Part shown: one piece after another, positions 16,649 to 26,040 of the stretch
Numbering within the stretch: the stretch's first letter is position 1
How the letters are laid out: the number at the start of each line of letters is the position of its first letter
Source: Leptolyngbya sp. FACHB-60
GTDB taxonomy: Bacteria > Cyanobacteriota > Cyanobacteriia > Phormidesmidales > Phormidesmidaceae
Direction: 5' to 3'
Length of the DNA: 64,000 nt
Assembly: GCF_014695775.1 (NCBI RefSeq)
Contig: NZ_JACJOX010000028.1
Coordinates: 62,001-126,000, forward strand
Made by a program: the position numbers and the translations under genes
The notes under the pieces: generated by a model
What the model saw: only the letters and a program-made list of their open reading frames with translations
Database searches by the model: none
Told to the model about the DNA's origin: nothing

Positions 16649-17653
16649 ATGAGCAATCAGTCGTTTATAAAATCTACGTTTATTCCTGTTAAAAAATTGG
16701 TTCAATGGTCGGTAATGATTCCAACCTATAATTGTGCCCATTATTTGCGGGAAACCCTTTCGAGTGTGCTGGCTCAAGACTTGGGGCCTGAGTTAATGCA
16801 GATTGAGGTGATTGATGACTGTTCTACGGCCGATAATCCTGAACTTGTAGTACAAGACTTAGGAAAGGGGCGAGTCGGCTTTTATCGCCAGTCCTATAAT
16901 ATGGGCGTACCCAGGAACTTTGAAACCTGTTTGCAACGATCGCACGGTAGACTCATTCACCTGTTGCATGGTGATGATTATATTCGCCCCGGTTTCTATA
17001 CCAAAATGCAGCAAGCCTTTGACCAAAGCTCTGAGATTGGGGCTGCCTTCTGTCGCCAGATCTTCATGGATGAGCAGGGGCACTGGCAAAGCTTTTCTAA
17101 ATTAGAACAACCTCAAAGCGGTATTTTAGACAACTGTTTAGAGCGACTGGCTCTAGAGCAGCGAATCATGACTCCCTCAGTTGTAGTGCGGAGAGAGGTG
17201 TATGAAAAACTGGGAGGATTTAATGCCAAACTTTTGTGCGCAGAAGACTGGGAAATGTGGGTTCGTATTGCAGCAAACTACCCCATTTGGTATGAAGTTG
17301 AGCCATTAGCTGTCTATCGAATGCATGCTGATTCTAATACAGGTCGCCACGTCAACAGTGGAGAAGATATTGGCTATACTCGGCAGGCTATTGATATGTT
17401 CAAAGCCTACTTGCCTACAACTATGGCTGAGCGTGTAGCCCACTCAGCTAGGACGACCTACGCGCTTGCGGCCTTGGATACGGCGTATCACGCCCTAGTC
17501 AACGGCAACCTAAGGGCAACTTTGAATCAGGGCCGAGAAGCTCTGCGGTTGAGCCGCTCATTTCCGGTCATTTGCAAGCTAGTGCGGGTGTTGCTGAAAG
17601 GGAGTATGGCATATGCCCTAACTCACCTGAAGTCGAGAGAGACCTTGGTATGA
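16649..17653 (+). CDS. Glycosyltransferase family 2
   Basis: The 334-residue GT2 protein contains WSVMIPTYNCAHYL, VIDDCSTADNPE, the HGDD form of the metal site (IHLLHGDDYI) and the acceptor-side CAEDWEMWVRIA. The C-terminal helices resemble those of other cluster members. It overlaps the oxidoreductase gene that follows by 4 bases. The codon composition is closer to the GC-richer downstream genes than to the preceding AT-rich pair. Confidence 0.85.
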   Translation: MSNQSFIKSTFIPVKKLVQWSVMIPTYNCAHYLRETLSSVLAQDLGPELMQIEVIDDCSTADNPELVVQDLGKGRVGFYRQSYNMGVPRNFETCLQRSHGRLIHLLHGDDYIRPGFYTKMQQAFDQSSEIGAAFCRQIFMDEQGHWQSFSKLEQPQSGILDNCLERLALEQRIMTPSVVVRREVYEKLGGFNAKLLCAEDWEMWVRIAANYPIWYEVEPLAVYRMHADSNTGRHVNSGEDIGYTRQAIDMFKAYLPTTMAERVAHSARTTYALAALDTAYHALVNGNLRATLNQGREALRLSRSFPVICKLVRVLLKGSMAYALTHLKSRETLV

Positions 17654-18738
17654 CAACAGATCATCCTATTCAGGTGGGTTTAGTTGGCTGCGGAGCGGTG
17701 TCTCAGCTTTACTATGCCCCTGCACTAAAAGAATTAGAGCGCTTAGGTCTGCTGCGAGTGACGGCCTTGGTTGACCCAAGTGAAGCCAGTCTCAGTGCGC
17801 TTAGATCGCAGTTTTCCCAGGCCAGCCAAGCTAAAGATATTGCGGCTTTAACCAGTGATACCCTCGATCTGGCGATTGTGGCTTCTCCGCCGCAGTACCA
17901 CGCGGCACAAACCATTCAACTCCTCAAAGCGGGGGTATCTGTTCTATGTGAAAAACCAATGGCCAGTACGGTAGCCGAGGCCGAAGCCATGATCGAAGCG
18001 GCTGGGCAGGCACGGGGACTGTTAGCAATCGGTCTATTTCGGCGATTTTTTCCGGCTACGCAGACTATCCATAGCGTGCTGTCTTTAGGCCTGCTAGGAG
18101 AGCTGGAATCCTTCGAGTGCTATGAAGGAGGACAGTTTAGCTGGCCAGTGCAATCCCCTGACTACTTCAAGCGATCGCTGTCAGGCGGTGGCGTTTTGCT
18201 CGACATTGGGGTGCACCTGCTGGATCTACTGATTTGGTGGTTTGGCGAACCCCTCGAGATTCACTATGAAGACGATGCCATGGGCGGTATTGATGTGAAC
18301 TGCGCGCTAAGCTGCCGGTTTGCACAGGTGAGCGGCACCGTTAGGCTAAGTCGTGACTGTGATTTCACCAATCGCTACATTATTCGAGGGAGCAAGGGCT
18401 GGCTGAGCTGGCAGGTAAATGAGGCTAACAGTATTCAACTAGGGTTAGCCAATGCTCCCTGGGCGCTGGAGACAACAATGCACCACCAGGAATTTAGAGC
18501 AGGATTACCGCTACTAAAGCACTCTGCCTTTAATTTTGAACAAAGTTTTGCTAGCCAGATTTGCAACGTGGTTGGAGCTATGCGCGGCGATGAGTCTCTG
18601 GTCGTTCCTGGAACAGAGGGTATTCGGAGTCTTCGATGGATTGAGCACTGCTATCGCTATCGGCAGTTAATGAGTATGCCATGGTTTAGTCTGCTAGAGG
18701 CTACACGTGCTCAGCAGTTAAGCCTTGCTTGTGAGTAA
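17650..18738 (+). CDS. Gfo/Idh/MocA family sugar oxidoreductase
   Basis: ATG 17650 overlaps the previous stop (ATGA) and places the Rossmann motif VGLVGCGAVSQLYY at residue 9. An upstream open extension in the same frame lies inside the preceding gene and was rejected. The 362-residue protein has the family motif CEKPM and a C-terminal substrate domain with GGVLLDIGVHLLDLL, where the His is the usual catalytic-region residue. Such enzymes use NAD(P) to oxidise or epimerise nucleotide sugars. With the adjacent SDR epimerase it probably supplies an activated sugar to this glycan pathway. Confidence 0.85.
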   Translation: MTTDHPIQVGLVGCGAVSQLYYAPALKELERLGLLRVTALVDPSEASLSALRSQFSQASQAKDIAALTSDTLDLAIVASPPQYHAAQTIQLLKAGVSVLCEKPMASTVAEAEAMIEAAGQARGLLAIGLFRRFFPATQTIHSVLSLGLLGELESFECYEGGQFSWPVQSPDYFKRSLSGGGVLLDIGVHLLDLLIWWFGEPLEIHYEDDAMGGIDVNCALSCRFAQVSGTVRLSRDCDFTNRYIIRGSKGWLSWQVNEANSIQLGLANAPWALETTMHHQEFRAGLPLLKHSAFNFEQSFASQICNVVGAMRGDESLVVPGTEGIRSLRWIEHCYRYRQLMSMPWFSLLEATRAQQLSLACE

Positions 18739-18742
18739 TCTA

Positions 18743-19906
18743 ATGTCAAACGTTGCCATTTTGGGAGCTAATGGATTTATTGGCAGTCGTGCCGTTGAAA
18801 TGCTGCACCTGGGGGGAGGCGCTGCGGTACGACCTATTGTGCGGAATGTGCATTCTTTGGCGCGCCTCTCCAAATTTGATTTAGATTGCCGTGTTGCTGA
18901 CGGATTTGATGAAGAGGGTTTAAGCAGAGCGTTTCAAGGTTGTGATGTGGCAGTTCACTCGATCGCAGGCGATCGCCGCACCATCTTAGGTACACTAGCG
19001 CCAGTTTATCGAGCGGCTGAACAGGCAGGGGTGCGCCGCCTTATTTACCTCAGCAGCGCCTCGGTGCATGGCCAAGCTCCTGCACCCGGAACCGATGAAA
19101 CTTCGCCTTTAAGCGATCGCCAACCGATTGAGTACAACAACACGAAAGTCCAGGCCGAGCGCAAACTGAGACAACTGCGCGATCGCGGTTCGGTTGAGCT
19201 GGTTATGCTTCGACCCGGCATCGTATTTGGGCCACGCTCTTATTGGTTGACAAGCTTTGCCGATAGTTTACTCAATGGTACTGCTTACCTATTAGATGGA
19301 GGGCAAGGTATTTGTAACAGTATCTATGTTGATAATTTAGTTCACGCTATCCAGCTCTGTATAACGGCGGCGAAGGCTGATAGAGAGGTGTTTTTAGTTG
19401 GCGATCGAGAACAAATAACTTGGTTTGATCTCTACTTACCTATCGCAAAGTCGTTAGGATTTGAATTAGAGAAAATTCCTGGCGCCCAATATATCCCCAA
19501 AAAATCTTTACCAATCGATCAAATCGAAAATATTCTGGCGTCTAAACCATCCATTGCCTTTCTATCATTGTTTTCCGACAAGTGGCGAAAGGCTGCTCGG
19601 GCCGCGCTAACCAGTCTATCCCAATCAGAACCACCTTCCCCATGGCAGTTGCCAACAATTCAATCAAGTTCTTTGGGGTCCACTACTAGTTTGGAAATGG
19701 CTTTACTGTACCAGTGTCAATACAAACTTTCTCAGACTAAAGCTCATAATCTTTTGGGCTACGAGCCAGTTGTTTCCCTGCCGGAAGCCTGGGAAAGATC
19801 TGTTGGCTGGCTTAAGTTTTCGGGTTATCCGGTGAGTAGTTCCATGCCAGCATCTGTTTCCTACTCTTTACCAAATTCTATGTCTACGGGCAGCCATGAA
19901 AAATAA
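18743..19906 (+). CDS. NAD-dependent epimerase/dehydratase (extended SDR)
   Basis: ATG 18743, four bases after the previous stop, gives an immediate Rossmann motif (VAILGANGFIGSRAVE). The 387-residue protein has an active-site YxxxK (EYNNTKVQAE), the preceding Ser in LIYLSSASVHG and RPGIVFGP. It is longer than most family members because of a C-terminal region of about 80 residues. It acts with the neighbouring oxidoreductase on nucleotide sugars; the exact reaction is unknown. Its end overlaps the next glycosyltransferase by 11 bases. Confidence 0.8.
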   Translation: MSNVAILGANGFIGSRAVEMLHLGGGAAVRPIVRNVHSLARLSKFDLDCRVADGFDEEGLSRAFQGCDVAVHSIAGDRRTILGTLAPVYRAAEQAGVRRLIYLSSASVHGQAPAPGTDETSPLSDRQPIEYNNTKVQAERKLRQLRDRGSVELVMLRPGIVFGPRSYWLTSFADSLLNGTAYLLDGGQGICNSIYVDNLVHAIQLCITAAKADREVFLVGDREQITWFDLYLPIAKSLGFELEKIPGAQYIPKKSLPIDQIENILASKPSIAFLSLFSDKWRKAARAALTSLSQSEPPSPWQLPTIQSSSLGSTTSLEMALLYQCQYKLSQTKAHNLLGYEPVVSLPEAWERSVGWLKFSGYPVSSSMPASVSYSLPNSMSTGSHEK

Positions 19907-20834
19907 CAACCTGGTTTCTGTAGTTATTATTTTTTTCAATGGCGAGGCATTTTTAGAAGAGGCGATCGCCAGTGTTTTTGCCCAAACCTATAAAGCTTGG
20001 GAACTTATACTTGTGGATGATGGCTCCACCGATGGCAGTACGGCAATAGCCAAACTCTATGCTCAGCAATATCCAGAACAGGTGCGCTATTTAGAGCATG
20101 AGGGACATCAAAATCGAGGCATGAGTGCTACTCGAAATTTAGGAATTTACCATGCTAAAGGCGATTATATTGGTTTTTTAGACGCAGACGACATTTGGTT
20201 GCCCCATAAGCTAGAGCAGCAGACTGAGCTATTCAATCGCTATCCAGAAGCTGGAATGGTATATGGTCGAGCGCAAATTTGGCACAGTTGGTCTGCGCTT
20301 GCCGGTGATAAAAATAAAGACTATTTTTATGATTTAGGCGTGTGCTCTAACAGCCTAGTTCAACCCCCTCTATTATTTAAGCAGTTGCTTAAAAACAAGC
20401 ATCAAACACCTACTCCTTCTAATGCACTAATGCGGCGTGACGTGTTTGATCAAGTCGGTTTATTTGAAGAAATATTTCGTAGTATGTATGAAGATCAAGT
20501 ATTTTTCTCAAAGATTGCTCTCAGTCAGCCTGTGTACATCGCTGACCAGTGTTGGTCAAGGTACCGTCAGCATCCTCAGAGTTGTAGTACTGCTAACGAA
20601 AAAGCCTCGTACTTTAAAACTCGTCAACCGTTTTTAGTCTGGCTAGAACATTATCTAACGACTCAACCTTCCCTAGAAACTGAAGTCCTTCGGGTGTTTC
20701 AACGAGAGCTGTGGCAGTGCCATCATCCTCGTCTTGCCATGATCAATACCTACGTTTTATCTAGTGTTTATCGCCTGCTAGCGCTCTTTAGAAATAGGTT
20801 GCCGGCTTTCGCGCAACCTCTATTACAGAAATGA
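19896..20834 (+). CDS. Glycosyltransferase family 2 (paralogue set, copy 1)
   Basis: This 312-residue protein has VSVVIIFFNGEAFLEEAI, LVDDGSTDGSTAIAK, a YLEHEGHQNRGMSATRNLG helix, FLDADDIWLPHKLE and the acceptor-side MYEDQVFFSKI. The same unusual motifs recur in the genes at 20831-21775 and 23833-24735, showing tandem duplication. The start overlaps the SDR gene by 11 bases, and the stop overlaps the next copy by 4 bases. Confidence 0.85.
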   Translation: MKNNNLVSVVIIFFNGEAFLEEAIASVFAQTYKAWELILVDDGSTDGSTAIAKLYAQQYPEQVRYLEHEGHQNRGMSATRNLGIYHAKGDYIGFLDADDIWLPHKLEQQTELFNRYPEAGMVYGRAQIWHSWSALAGDKNKDYFYDLGVCSNSLVQPPLLFKQLLKNKHQTPTPSNALMRRDVFDQVGLFEEIFRSMYEDQVFFSKIALSQPVYIADQCWSRYRQHPQSCSTANEKASYFKTRQPFLVWLEHYLTTQPSLETEVLRVFQRELWQCHHPRLAMINTYVLSSVYRLLALFRNRLPAFAQPLLQK

Positions 20835-21775
20835 CTCCACCGCCATTAGTTTCTATCATTACCCCATTTCTCAATGCCGAGGCTTTTTTTGAGGAAATGA
20901 TTGAGAGCGTCATTGCCCAAACCTACGGGCATTGGGAACTGATGCTGGTGGATGATGGCTCTACCGATAGCAGCACTGCGATTGCCCAGCGCTATGCGGC
21001 TCAGTACCCTGGTAAAATTCGCTACTTAGACCACGAGGGCCATCAGAATTGGGGCAAAAGCACCTCTCGTAATTTGGGCATTCAGCAGTCTCAGGGAGAC
21101 TATATTGCGCTGCTAGACGCGGACGACATTTTCTTGCCGCAAAAGCTTGAAAAACAGGTCGCTATTTTAGAAACTCACTCAGAGGCCGGGATGATTTATG
21201 GGCCGACCCTATACTGGTACGGTTGGACGGGGCAGGACGGCGATCGACGGCGCGATCGCATCGCTGCTCTCGGGCTGCAAGCCAACTCTCTGGTTCAACC
21301 GCCTCATTTAATGACCCTTTACCTCAGGAAAGGGGGGGTTGTACCCTGTACCTGCGGTCTATTGGTACGGCGTACTCTAGTCGACACCATTGGGGGGTTT
21401 GATGAAACCATTCAGCATATGTATGAAGACCAGGTGTTCATTGTTAAAGTTTGCCTGAAAGCTCCGGTTTTTGTTGAACAAGATTGTTGGGATCAGTATC
21501 GTCAGCATGATGCCTCAAGCTCGTCTGTCGCTATTCGTGAGGGTGAGTATCATCCTCTGAAGCTCAATGCAGCCCGCCTGAAATTTTTGACCTGGTTAGG
21601 AGATTATCTAGCTGCCGAGAATATTCAGGATCAACTATTGATGCGTGCCTATCAACGGGCCCTATGGCCCTACAGTCATCCGCAGCTGGCTAAGATTACG
21701 CTTCCGGCGGAGTATTTAGTCAAGCGAGTCTTGGGTAGTCTAGCCACAGCTGTGCAGCGTGTTCTTCCCGTTTGA
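20831..21775 (+). CDS. Glycosyltransferase family 2 (paralogue set, copy 2)
   Basis: The 314-residue protein is collinear with its upstream neighbour: VSIITPFLNAEAFFEEMI, LVDDGSTDSSTAIAQ, YLDHEGHQNWGKSTSRNLG, LLDADDIFLPQKLE and MYEDQVFIVKV. It lacks membrane spans. The ATGA overlap with copy 1 implies coupled translation. Divergence outside the motifs is considerable, so the copies probably add different sugars or act at different positions. Confidence 0.85.
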   Translation: MTPPPLVSIITPFLNAEAFFEEMIESVIAQTYGHWELMLVDDGSTDSSTAIAQRYAAQYPGKIRYLDHEGHQNWGKSTSRNLGIQQSQGDYIALLDADDIFLPQKLEKQVAILETHSEAGMIYGPTLYWYGWTGQDGDRRRDRIAALGLQANSLVQPPHLMTLYLRKGGVVPCTCGLLVRRTLVDTIGGFDETIQHMYEDQVFIVKVCLKAPVFVEQDCWDQYRQHDASSSSVAIREGEYHPLKLNAARLKFLTWLGDYLAAENIQDQLLMRAYQRALWPYSHPQLAKITLPAEYLVKRVLGSLATAVQRVLPV

Positions 21776-21801
21776 GTTCACTATTTCTGGAGGGCTGTCT
21801 A

Positions 21802-22560
21802 ATGCAAGATGGATTAGCTGCGGCGGATCTTAATCCTACCGAGTCTCCTATCCCTTGGTGGAAACAGTGGTTCATGCCTGCCCTACAGGGTAGCCCCTAT
21901 GCCGGTCGCGTTCGGTTTGGTAGTTTGCGCCGGGTTACACCAATTAGCCGCCACTTTGGCTACGACCGAGGTTTGCCGGTCGATCGCTACTACATTGAAA
22001 ACTTCCTCAACCAGCACTCTGCCGACATCCAAGGCCGGGTGCTCGAAATTGGAGATGATGCCTACACACGCAAATTTGGGGGCGATCGCGTCACCCAGCG
22101 AGATGTCCTTCATGTCACTGCGAACAACCCGATCGCAACCTTTGTAGGAGATCTAACCAACGCCGAGCAGATTCCCTCCGATAGTTTTGACTGTTTCGTA
22201 CTCACTCAAACCCTGCACCTGGTCTACGATTTTCGAGCCGCTCTCGATACAATTTATCGCATTCTTAAACCCGGCGGCGTGGTGCTAGTGACCGTGCCAG
22301 GTATCAGCCACAAAAGCGTAGACGAGTGGGAAGACTACTGGTGCTGGTCCTTTACTACCGCATCCTGCAAAAAACTATTTGGTGAGTTTTTCCCCCCCGA
22401 CCATATCGCTGTAGATGCCTTTGGCAATGTGCTGGCGGCGATCGCCTTTTTGGAAGGGCTGTCGTTCCACGAGCTAACAAAAAAAGAGTTAGACTATCGC
22501 GATCGCAGCTATGAGCTGCTGATAACCATTCGGGCGGTAAAGCCTACGAGCGCGCCATGA
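21802..22560 (+). CDS. SAM-dependent methyltransferase (class I, glycan cluster)
   Basis: ATG 21802 is chosen because GGAGGG lies 9 bases upstream; the open frame starts earlier at a TTG inside the previous gene. The 252-residue protein has a weak motif I (VLEIGDDAYTRKFGG), the region DLTNAEQIPSDSFDCFV, then LTQTLHLVYDF and LKPGGVVLVTVPG, the pattern of Methyltransf_11 enzymes. It probably methylates a sugar or lipid-linked intermediate. It overlaps the deacetylase gene by 4 bases. Confidence 0.75.
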   Translation: MQDGLAAADLNPTESPIPWWKQWFMPALQGSPYAGRVRFGSLRRVTPISRHFGYDRGLPVDRYYIENFLNQHSADIQGRVLEIGDDAYTRKFGGDRVTQRDVLHVTANNPIATFVGDLTNAEQIPSDSFDCFVLTQTLHLVYDFRAALDTIYRILKPGGVVLVTVPGISHKSVDEWEDYWCWSFTTASCKKLFGEFFPPDHIAVDAFGNVLAAIAFLEGLSFHELTKKELDYRDRSYELLITIRAVKPTSAP

Positions 22561-23585
22561 CTAGAGTTTGGGGTGCCATTCAGAACGCAGGTACCTGGCT
22601 ACAAAAACGAGACTCGGCTCAAGCGGTGATTTTAATGTATCACCGCATTGCCTGCCCAGAACTTGATCCCTGGAGGTTAAGTGTTACCCCTCAGCATTTT
22701 GCCGAGCATCTGGCCATCATTCGTCAGCAGGCGCAACCCATGAGCCTGCAAGAGTTGGCTGCGGCCCGTCGAGACGGCGACGTGCCGCGACGAGCAGTTG
22801 TGATTACCTTTGATGATGGCTATGCCGATAACCTGCACCAGGCCAAACCGTTACTAGAGAAATACAATATTCCCGCTACGGTTTTTGTTACTACAGGTCA
22901 CCTAAACTCGACTCGAGAATTTTGGTGGGATGAGTTAGAACGCGTGTTGCTAACACCAGGTCGTTTGCCCGAAACGCTTCACCTGACGATTGCCGGTAGA
23001 CCTAAATTATGGCACTTGGGAGAAGCTGCTAATTACACCGCTGAGGATTTTGAGGGCGATCGCGATCGCCAAGCTTGGGAAGGTTTGCCCAACTCGCGGT
23101 TAGCTTTCTACTATTCGGTGTGGGATGCCCTGAGAAAACTACCTGCTGATCAACAGCAAACCCTTCAGGATGAGATTTTGGCTTGGGCCACTACTTCTGC
23201 CCAAGCCCGAGCTGACTATTGTGCCCTAACTACTGAAGAGTTATTTAAGCTAGAGCAAGACGGGCTAGTTGAGATTGGTGCTCATACCGTAACACACCCC
23301 TCACTTCCTGCACATTCCCTAACGTTTCAGCACAAGGAAATCTACAGCAGTAAAATTACTCTAGAGCAGCTTTTGAAGCATCCAGTCAAAAGTTTCGCTT
23401 ATCCATTTGGAGATCTGGACAAAACTTCTGTCTCCATAGTTGAAAAGTGTGGATTTGAGCAGGCTTGCTCTACCATACAGCTTAAGGTTTTGAAGGGTAG
23501 TGAGGAACTTAAGTTACCTAGGCTTGAAGCAAAAAATTGGACAAGTTCAGTATTCAAAAAAAATCTGGAAATATGGTTAGGATAG
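22557..23585 (+). CDS. Polysaccharide deacetylase (NodB/CE4 family)
   Basis: The 342-residue protein carries NodB motif 1 (VVITFDDGYADN, with the metal-binding and base Asp residues) and motif 2 (EIGAHTVTHPSL, with two metal-binding His). SFAYPFGD stands at the motif 3 position. CE4 enzymes remove N- or O-acetyl groups from sugars. No signal peptide is evident (the N-terminus MTRVWGAIQNAGTWLQ is only weakly hydrophobic), so it may act on a cytoplasmic lipid-linked intermediate. It ends a coupled run of genes; 247 bases without a clear gene follow. Confidence 0.85.
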   Translation: MTRVWGAIQNAGTWLQKRDSAQAVILMYHRIACPELDPWRLSVTPQHFAEHLAIIRQQAQPMSLQELAAARRDGDVPRRAVVITFDDGYADNLHQAKPLLEKYNIPATVFVTTGHLNSTREFWWDELERVLLTPGRLPETLHLTIAGRPKLWHLGEAANYTAEDFEGDRDRQAWEGLPNSRLAFYYSVWDALRKLPADQQQTLQDEILAWATTSAQARADYCALTTEELFKLEQDGLVEIGAHTVTHPSLPAHSLTFQHKEIYSSKITLEQLLKHPVKSFAYPFGDLDKTSVSIVEKCGFEQACSTIQLKVLKGSEELKLPRLEAKNWTSSVFKKNLEIWLG

Positions 23586-23832
23586 CTTCTTGGAGAGGCT
23601 ATTTATCCTTTGACGACTGAGACGTTAATCACACTGACTTCGCAAATTATTGAAAATAAGTGTAATAGAAAACCCAATTGAGTATGTTCTTGAAAAGTAC
23701 TCTTATATTTCAGGATGAATTTACTCGAAGACTAATTCTGAGCCTGACCTGGGTTATTAAAAACAAAAACTTATTCGCTGAAAACCTGTACGACGTTCTT
23801 TGATCCTCAATACTGAACTTGAACTTTGCATC

Positions 23833-24735
23833 ATGAGTCGCAGTCCTTTAGTTACTGTTATTATTATATTTTTCAATGGTGAACTCTATTTTGAGGAAGC
23901 TGTTGAAAGTGTTTTTGCTCAGAATTATGACCAGTGGGAACTCCTACTTGTTGACGATGGTTCGACAGATAATAGTACGGCTATTGCCCAAAAATATACT
24001 CATAAATATCCCGAAAAAGTTCGCTACCTAGATCATGATGGACATCGCAATAGAGGCATGAGTGCAACCCGAAATCTAGGTATTACTCAGGCTAAAGGAG
24101 AATTCGTTGCCTTTTTAGATGCAGATGATGTTTGGCTTCCCCAAAAGCTCGAGCGACAGGTCGCTCTATTGGAGCAATATCTTTATGTTGGAATGGTAGC
24201 TGGCCCAACCCAATACTGGTATAGCTGGACAAGAAAACCCGCAGATCAAAACCGCGATTGCCTAAGAGAGATTGGGGTTCAACCCAATTTAATTTATGAA
24301 CCACCGTTTTTGCTTTCCCGTCTCCTTCGCAACGAAGCTAACGCTCCTGCAACCTGTGGTGTTCTAATTCGGCGCAGCATTTTTGAAACGGTCGGGTTTT
24401 TTGAAGAATCATTCAGGGGACTGTTTGAAGACCGAGCTTTCTTTTCAAAGGTTTACTTAAAGCATTCGGTTTTCGTAATGGATACCCATTTAGATAGGTA
24501 TCGACAGCATCCCGATTCAACCTGTCACTTAGAGAAAGAAAAAGGACGTTACAGTCCTTACAAGCGCAATGAAGCCCATCTCTCTTTTCTTCAATGGTTA
24601 GAGCGCTATTTGATGCAAGAGGCAGTGCAAGATCAAGAGGTGTGGCAAGCCCTAAAGGCGAGTTTTTTGCCCTATAAGAACCTGCCTTTGCACTATGTTT
24701 ATCAACTTTCTAAACGAGTCATGAGATTTTATTAG
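23833..24735 (+). CDS. Glycosyltransferase family 2 (paralogue set, copy 3)
   Basis: ATG 23833 is preferred over a TTG at 23800. The 300-residue protein matches copies 1 and 2: VTVIIIFFNGELYFEEAV, LVDDGSTDNSTAIAQ, YLDHDGHRNRGMSATRNLG, FLDADDVWLPQKLE and the acceptor-side LFEDRAFFSKV. It stands 247 bases downstream of the deacetylase, so an internal promoter is possible, although no clear one was found. It ends 6 bases before the next glycosyltransferase. Confidence 0.85.
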   Translation: MSRSPLVTVIIIFFNGELYFEEAVESVFAQNYDQWELLLVDDGSTDNSTAIAQKYTHKYPEKVRYLDHDGHRNRGMSATRNLGITQAKGEFVAFLDADDVWLPQKLERQVALLEQYLYVGMVAGPTQYWYSWTRKPADQNRDCLREIGVQPNLIYEPPFLLSRLLRNEANAPATCGVLIRRSIFETVGFFEESFRGLFEDRAFFSKVYLKHSVFVMDTHLDRYRQHPDSTCHLEKEKGRYSPYKRNEAHLSFLQWLERYLMQEAVQDQEVWQALKASFLPYKNLPLHYVYQLSKRVMRFY

Positions 24736-24741
24736 CCAACC

Positions 24742-26013
24742 ATGACTAACCTAGTACCCCAAAAGATTTTGCATATTGCTTTAGAGTCGGACAGCCCTGA
24801 CTTATACCCAGATGCCCCTTATCTGAGCTGGTATGTTGTCTTCTGGTGGCACAGAATTCCCTTAGGTCACGTTGAGCTGACGCGGCAGCAGCTACCCCTA
24901 TCGGCTAAGCACCTAAAGCAAAAGGCTGTGCGAATAATTGCACCTGCAATTGCTGCCCATTTGCAAGAACACAAACTGGTCTTGCCGGAGATCACTAACC
25001 TCATTACACAACCGGTGTTTGATGCTGATGACGTATTGCGACAGTGGGAAGCACCGTTTTTGGCCTGGCGCCAGCAACGACTAGCGCCAGAGTCCACCTC
25101 TATTTCGGTAGTTATTTGTACTCGCGATCGCCCTGACTATGTGCAGGAGTGTTTGCGATCGCTCCGGTGTTTATCAGAACCTCCTGATGAAATTGTAGTA
25201 GTAGATAATGCTCCGAGTTCTGATAAAACTCAAAAAATCGTGGCGCAAACACCAGGAATTAAATATGTTTTAGAGCCACGACCGGGTTTGGATTTTGCCC
25301 GTAATGCAGGCATGCAGCACAGTGCTAGTGAGCTGATTGCCTACACCGATGACGATGTCAAAGTTCATCCCGATTGGATACTGCAACTTCGACGGGCCTT
25401 TCGAGAACCTGGCGTAATGGCAGTGACGGGGCTAGTTTTCGCGGCAGAATTAGACACCCGATCGCAGTATGTGTTTGAAAAGCATTGGAGCTTCAATCGG
25501 GGCTACAAACCCTTGATTTATGATCAAGCTTATTTTCAAAAATATCGCTTAGTAGGAGTGCCAGCTTGGCGGGTTGGGGCGGGCGCAAATATGGCATTTC
25601 GGCGATCGCTGTTTGCCATAACAGGAATGTTTGATGAGCGATTGGATGTAGGGGCAGCGGGGTGCAGTGGTGATTCTGAAATGTGGTATAGGGTGTTAGC
25701 AGCAGGATTATTGTGCCGCTATGACCCAACGGCAGTGGTGCACCATTCCCACAGGCGGGAAATGGCCGGGCTCCACCACCAACTTTTCTACTATATGCGA
25801 GGGCATGTTACAGAATTATTAATTCGCTTTGAGCGCTATTCTCATTGGGGCAATCTGGTTCGTCTGGCACTGCTACCAGTTTATTTTACTTATCTTCTGA
25901 TATTTGGCTGGTCTCGAGGAAAATATCGATACAATACTATCCTGACTGAAATTTTAGGCTGTCTTTCAGGATTTAAATTTTACTTCTTGAGCAAGCTAAA
26001 TAAAATCGAATAA
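24742..26013 (+). CDS. Glycosyltransferase family 2 with extra N-terminal domain
   Basis: The 423-residue protein has about 115 residues ahead of the GT2 core. They include an aromatic stretch (YLSWYVVFWWHRIPLGHVEL) that looks like a small beta-domain. The core has ISVVICTRDRPDYVQECL, VVVDNAPSSDKT, LDFARNAGM and the metal site AYTDDDVKV, then GAGANMAFRRSLF and SGDSEMWYRV. A hydrophobic segment (LALLPVYFTYLLIFGW) near the C-terminus suggests membrane association. This architecture recurs in cyanobacterial polysaccharide clusters. Confidence 0.85.
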   Translation: MTNLVPQKILHIALESDSPDLYPDAPYLSWYVVFWWHRIPLGHVELTRQQLPLSAKHLKQKAVRIIAPAIAAHLQEHKLVLPEITNLITQPVFDADDVLRQWEAPFLAWRQQRLAPESTSISVVICTRDRPDYVQECLRSLRCLSEPPDEIVVVDNAPSSDKTQKIVAQTPGIKYVLEPRPGLDFARNAGMQHSASELIAYTDDDVKVHPDWILQLRRAFREPGVMAVTGLVFAAELDTRSQYVFEKHWSFNRGYKPLIYDQAYFQKYRLVGVPAWRVGAGANMAFRRSLFAITGMFDERLDVGAAGCSGDSEMWYRVLAAGLLCRYDPTAVVHHSHRREMAGLHHQLFYYMRGHVTELLIRFERYSHWGNLVRLALLPVYFTYLLIFGWSRGKYRYNTILTEILGCLSGFKFYFLSKLNKIE

Positions 26014-26040
26014 TTTTATTTTTATAACAGGTTCTAAGTC

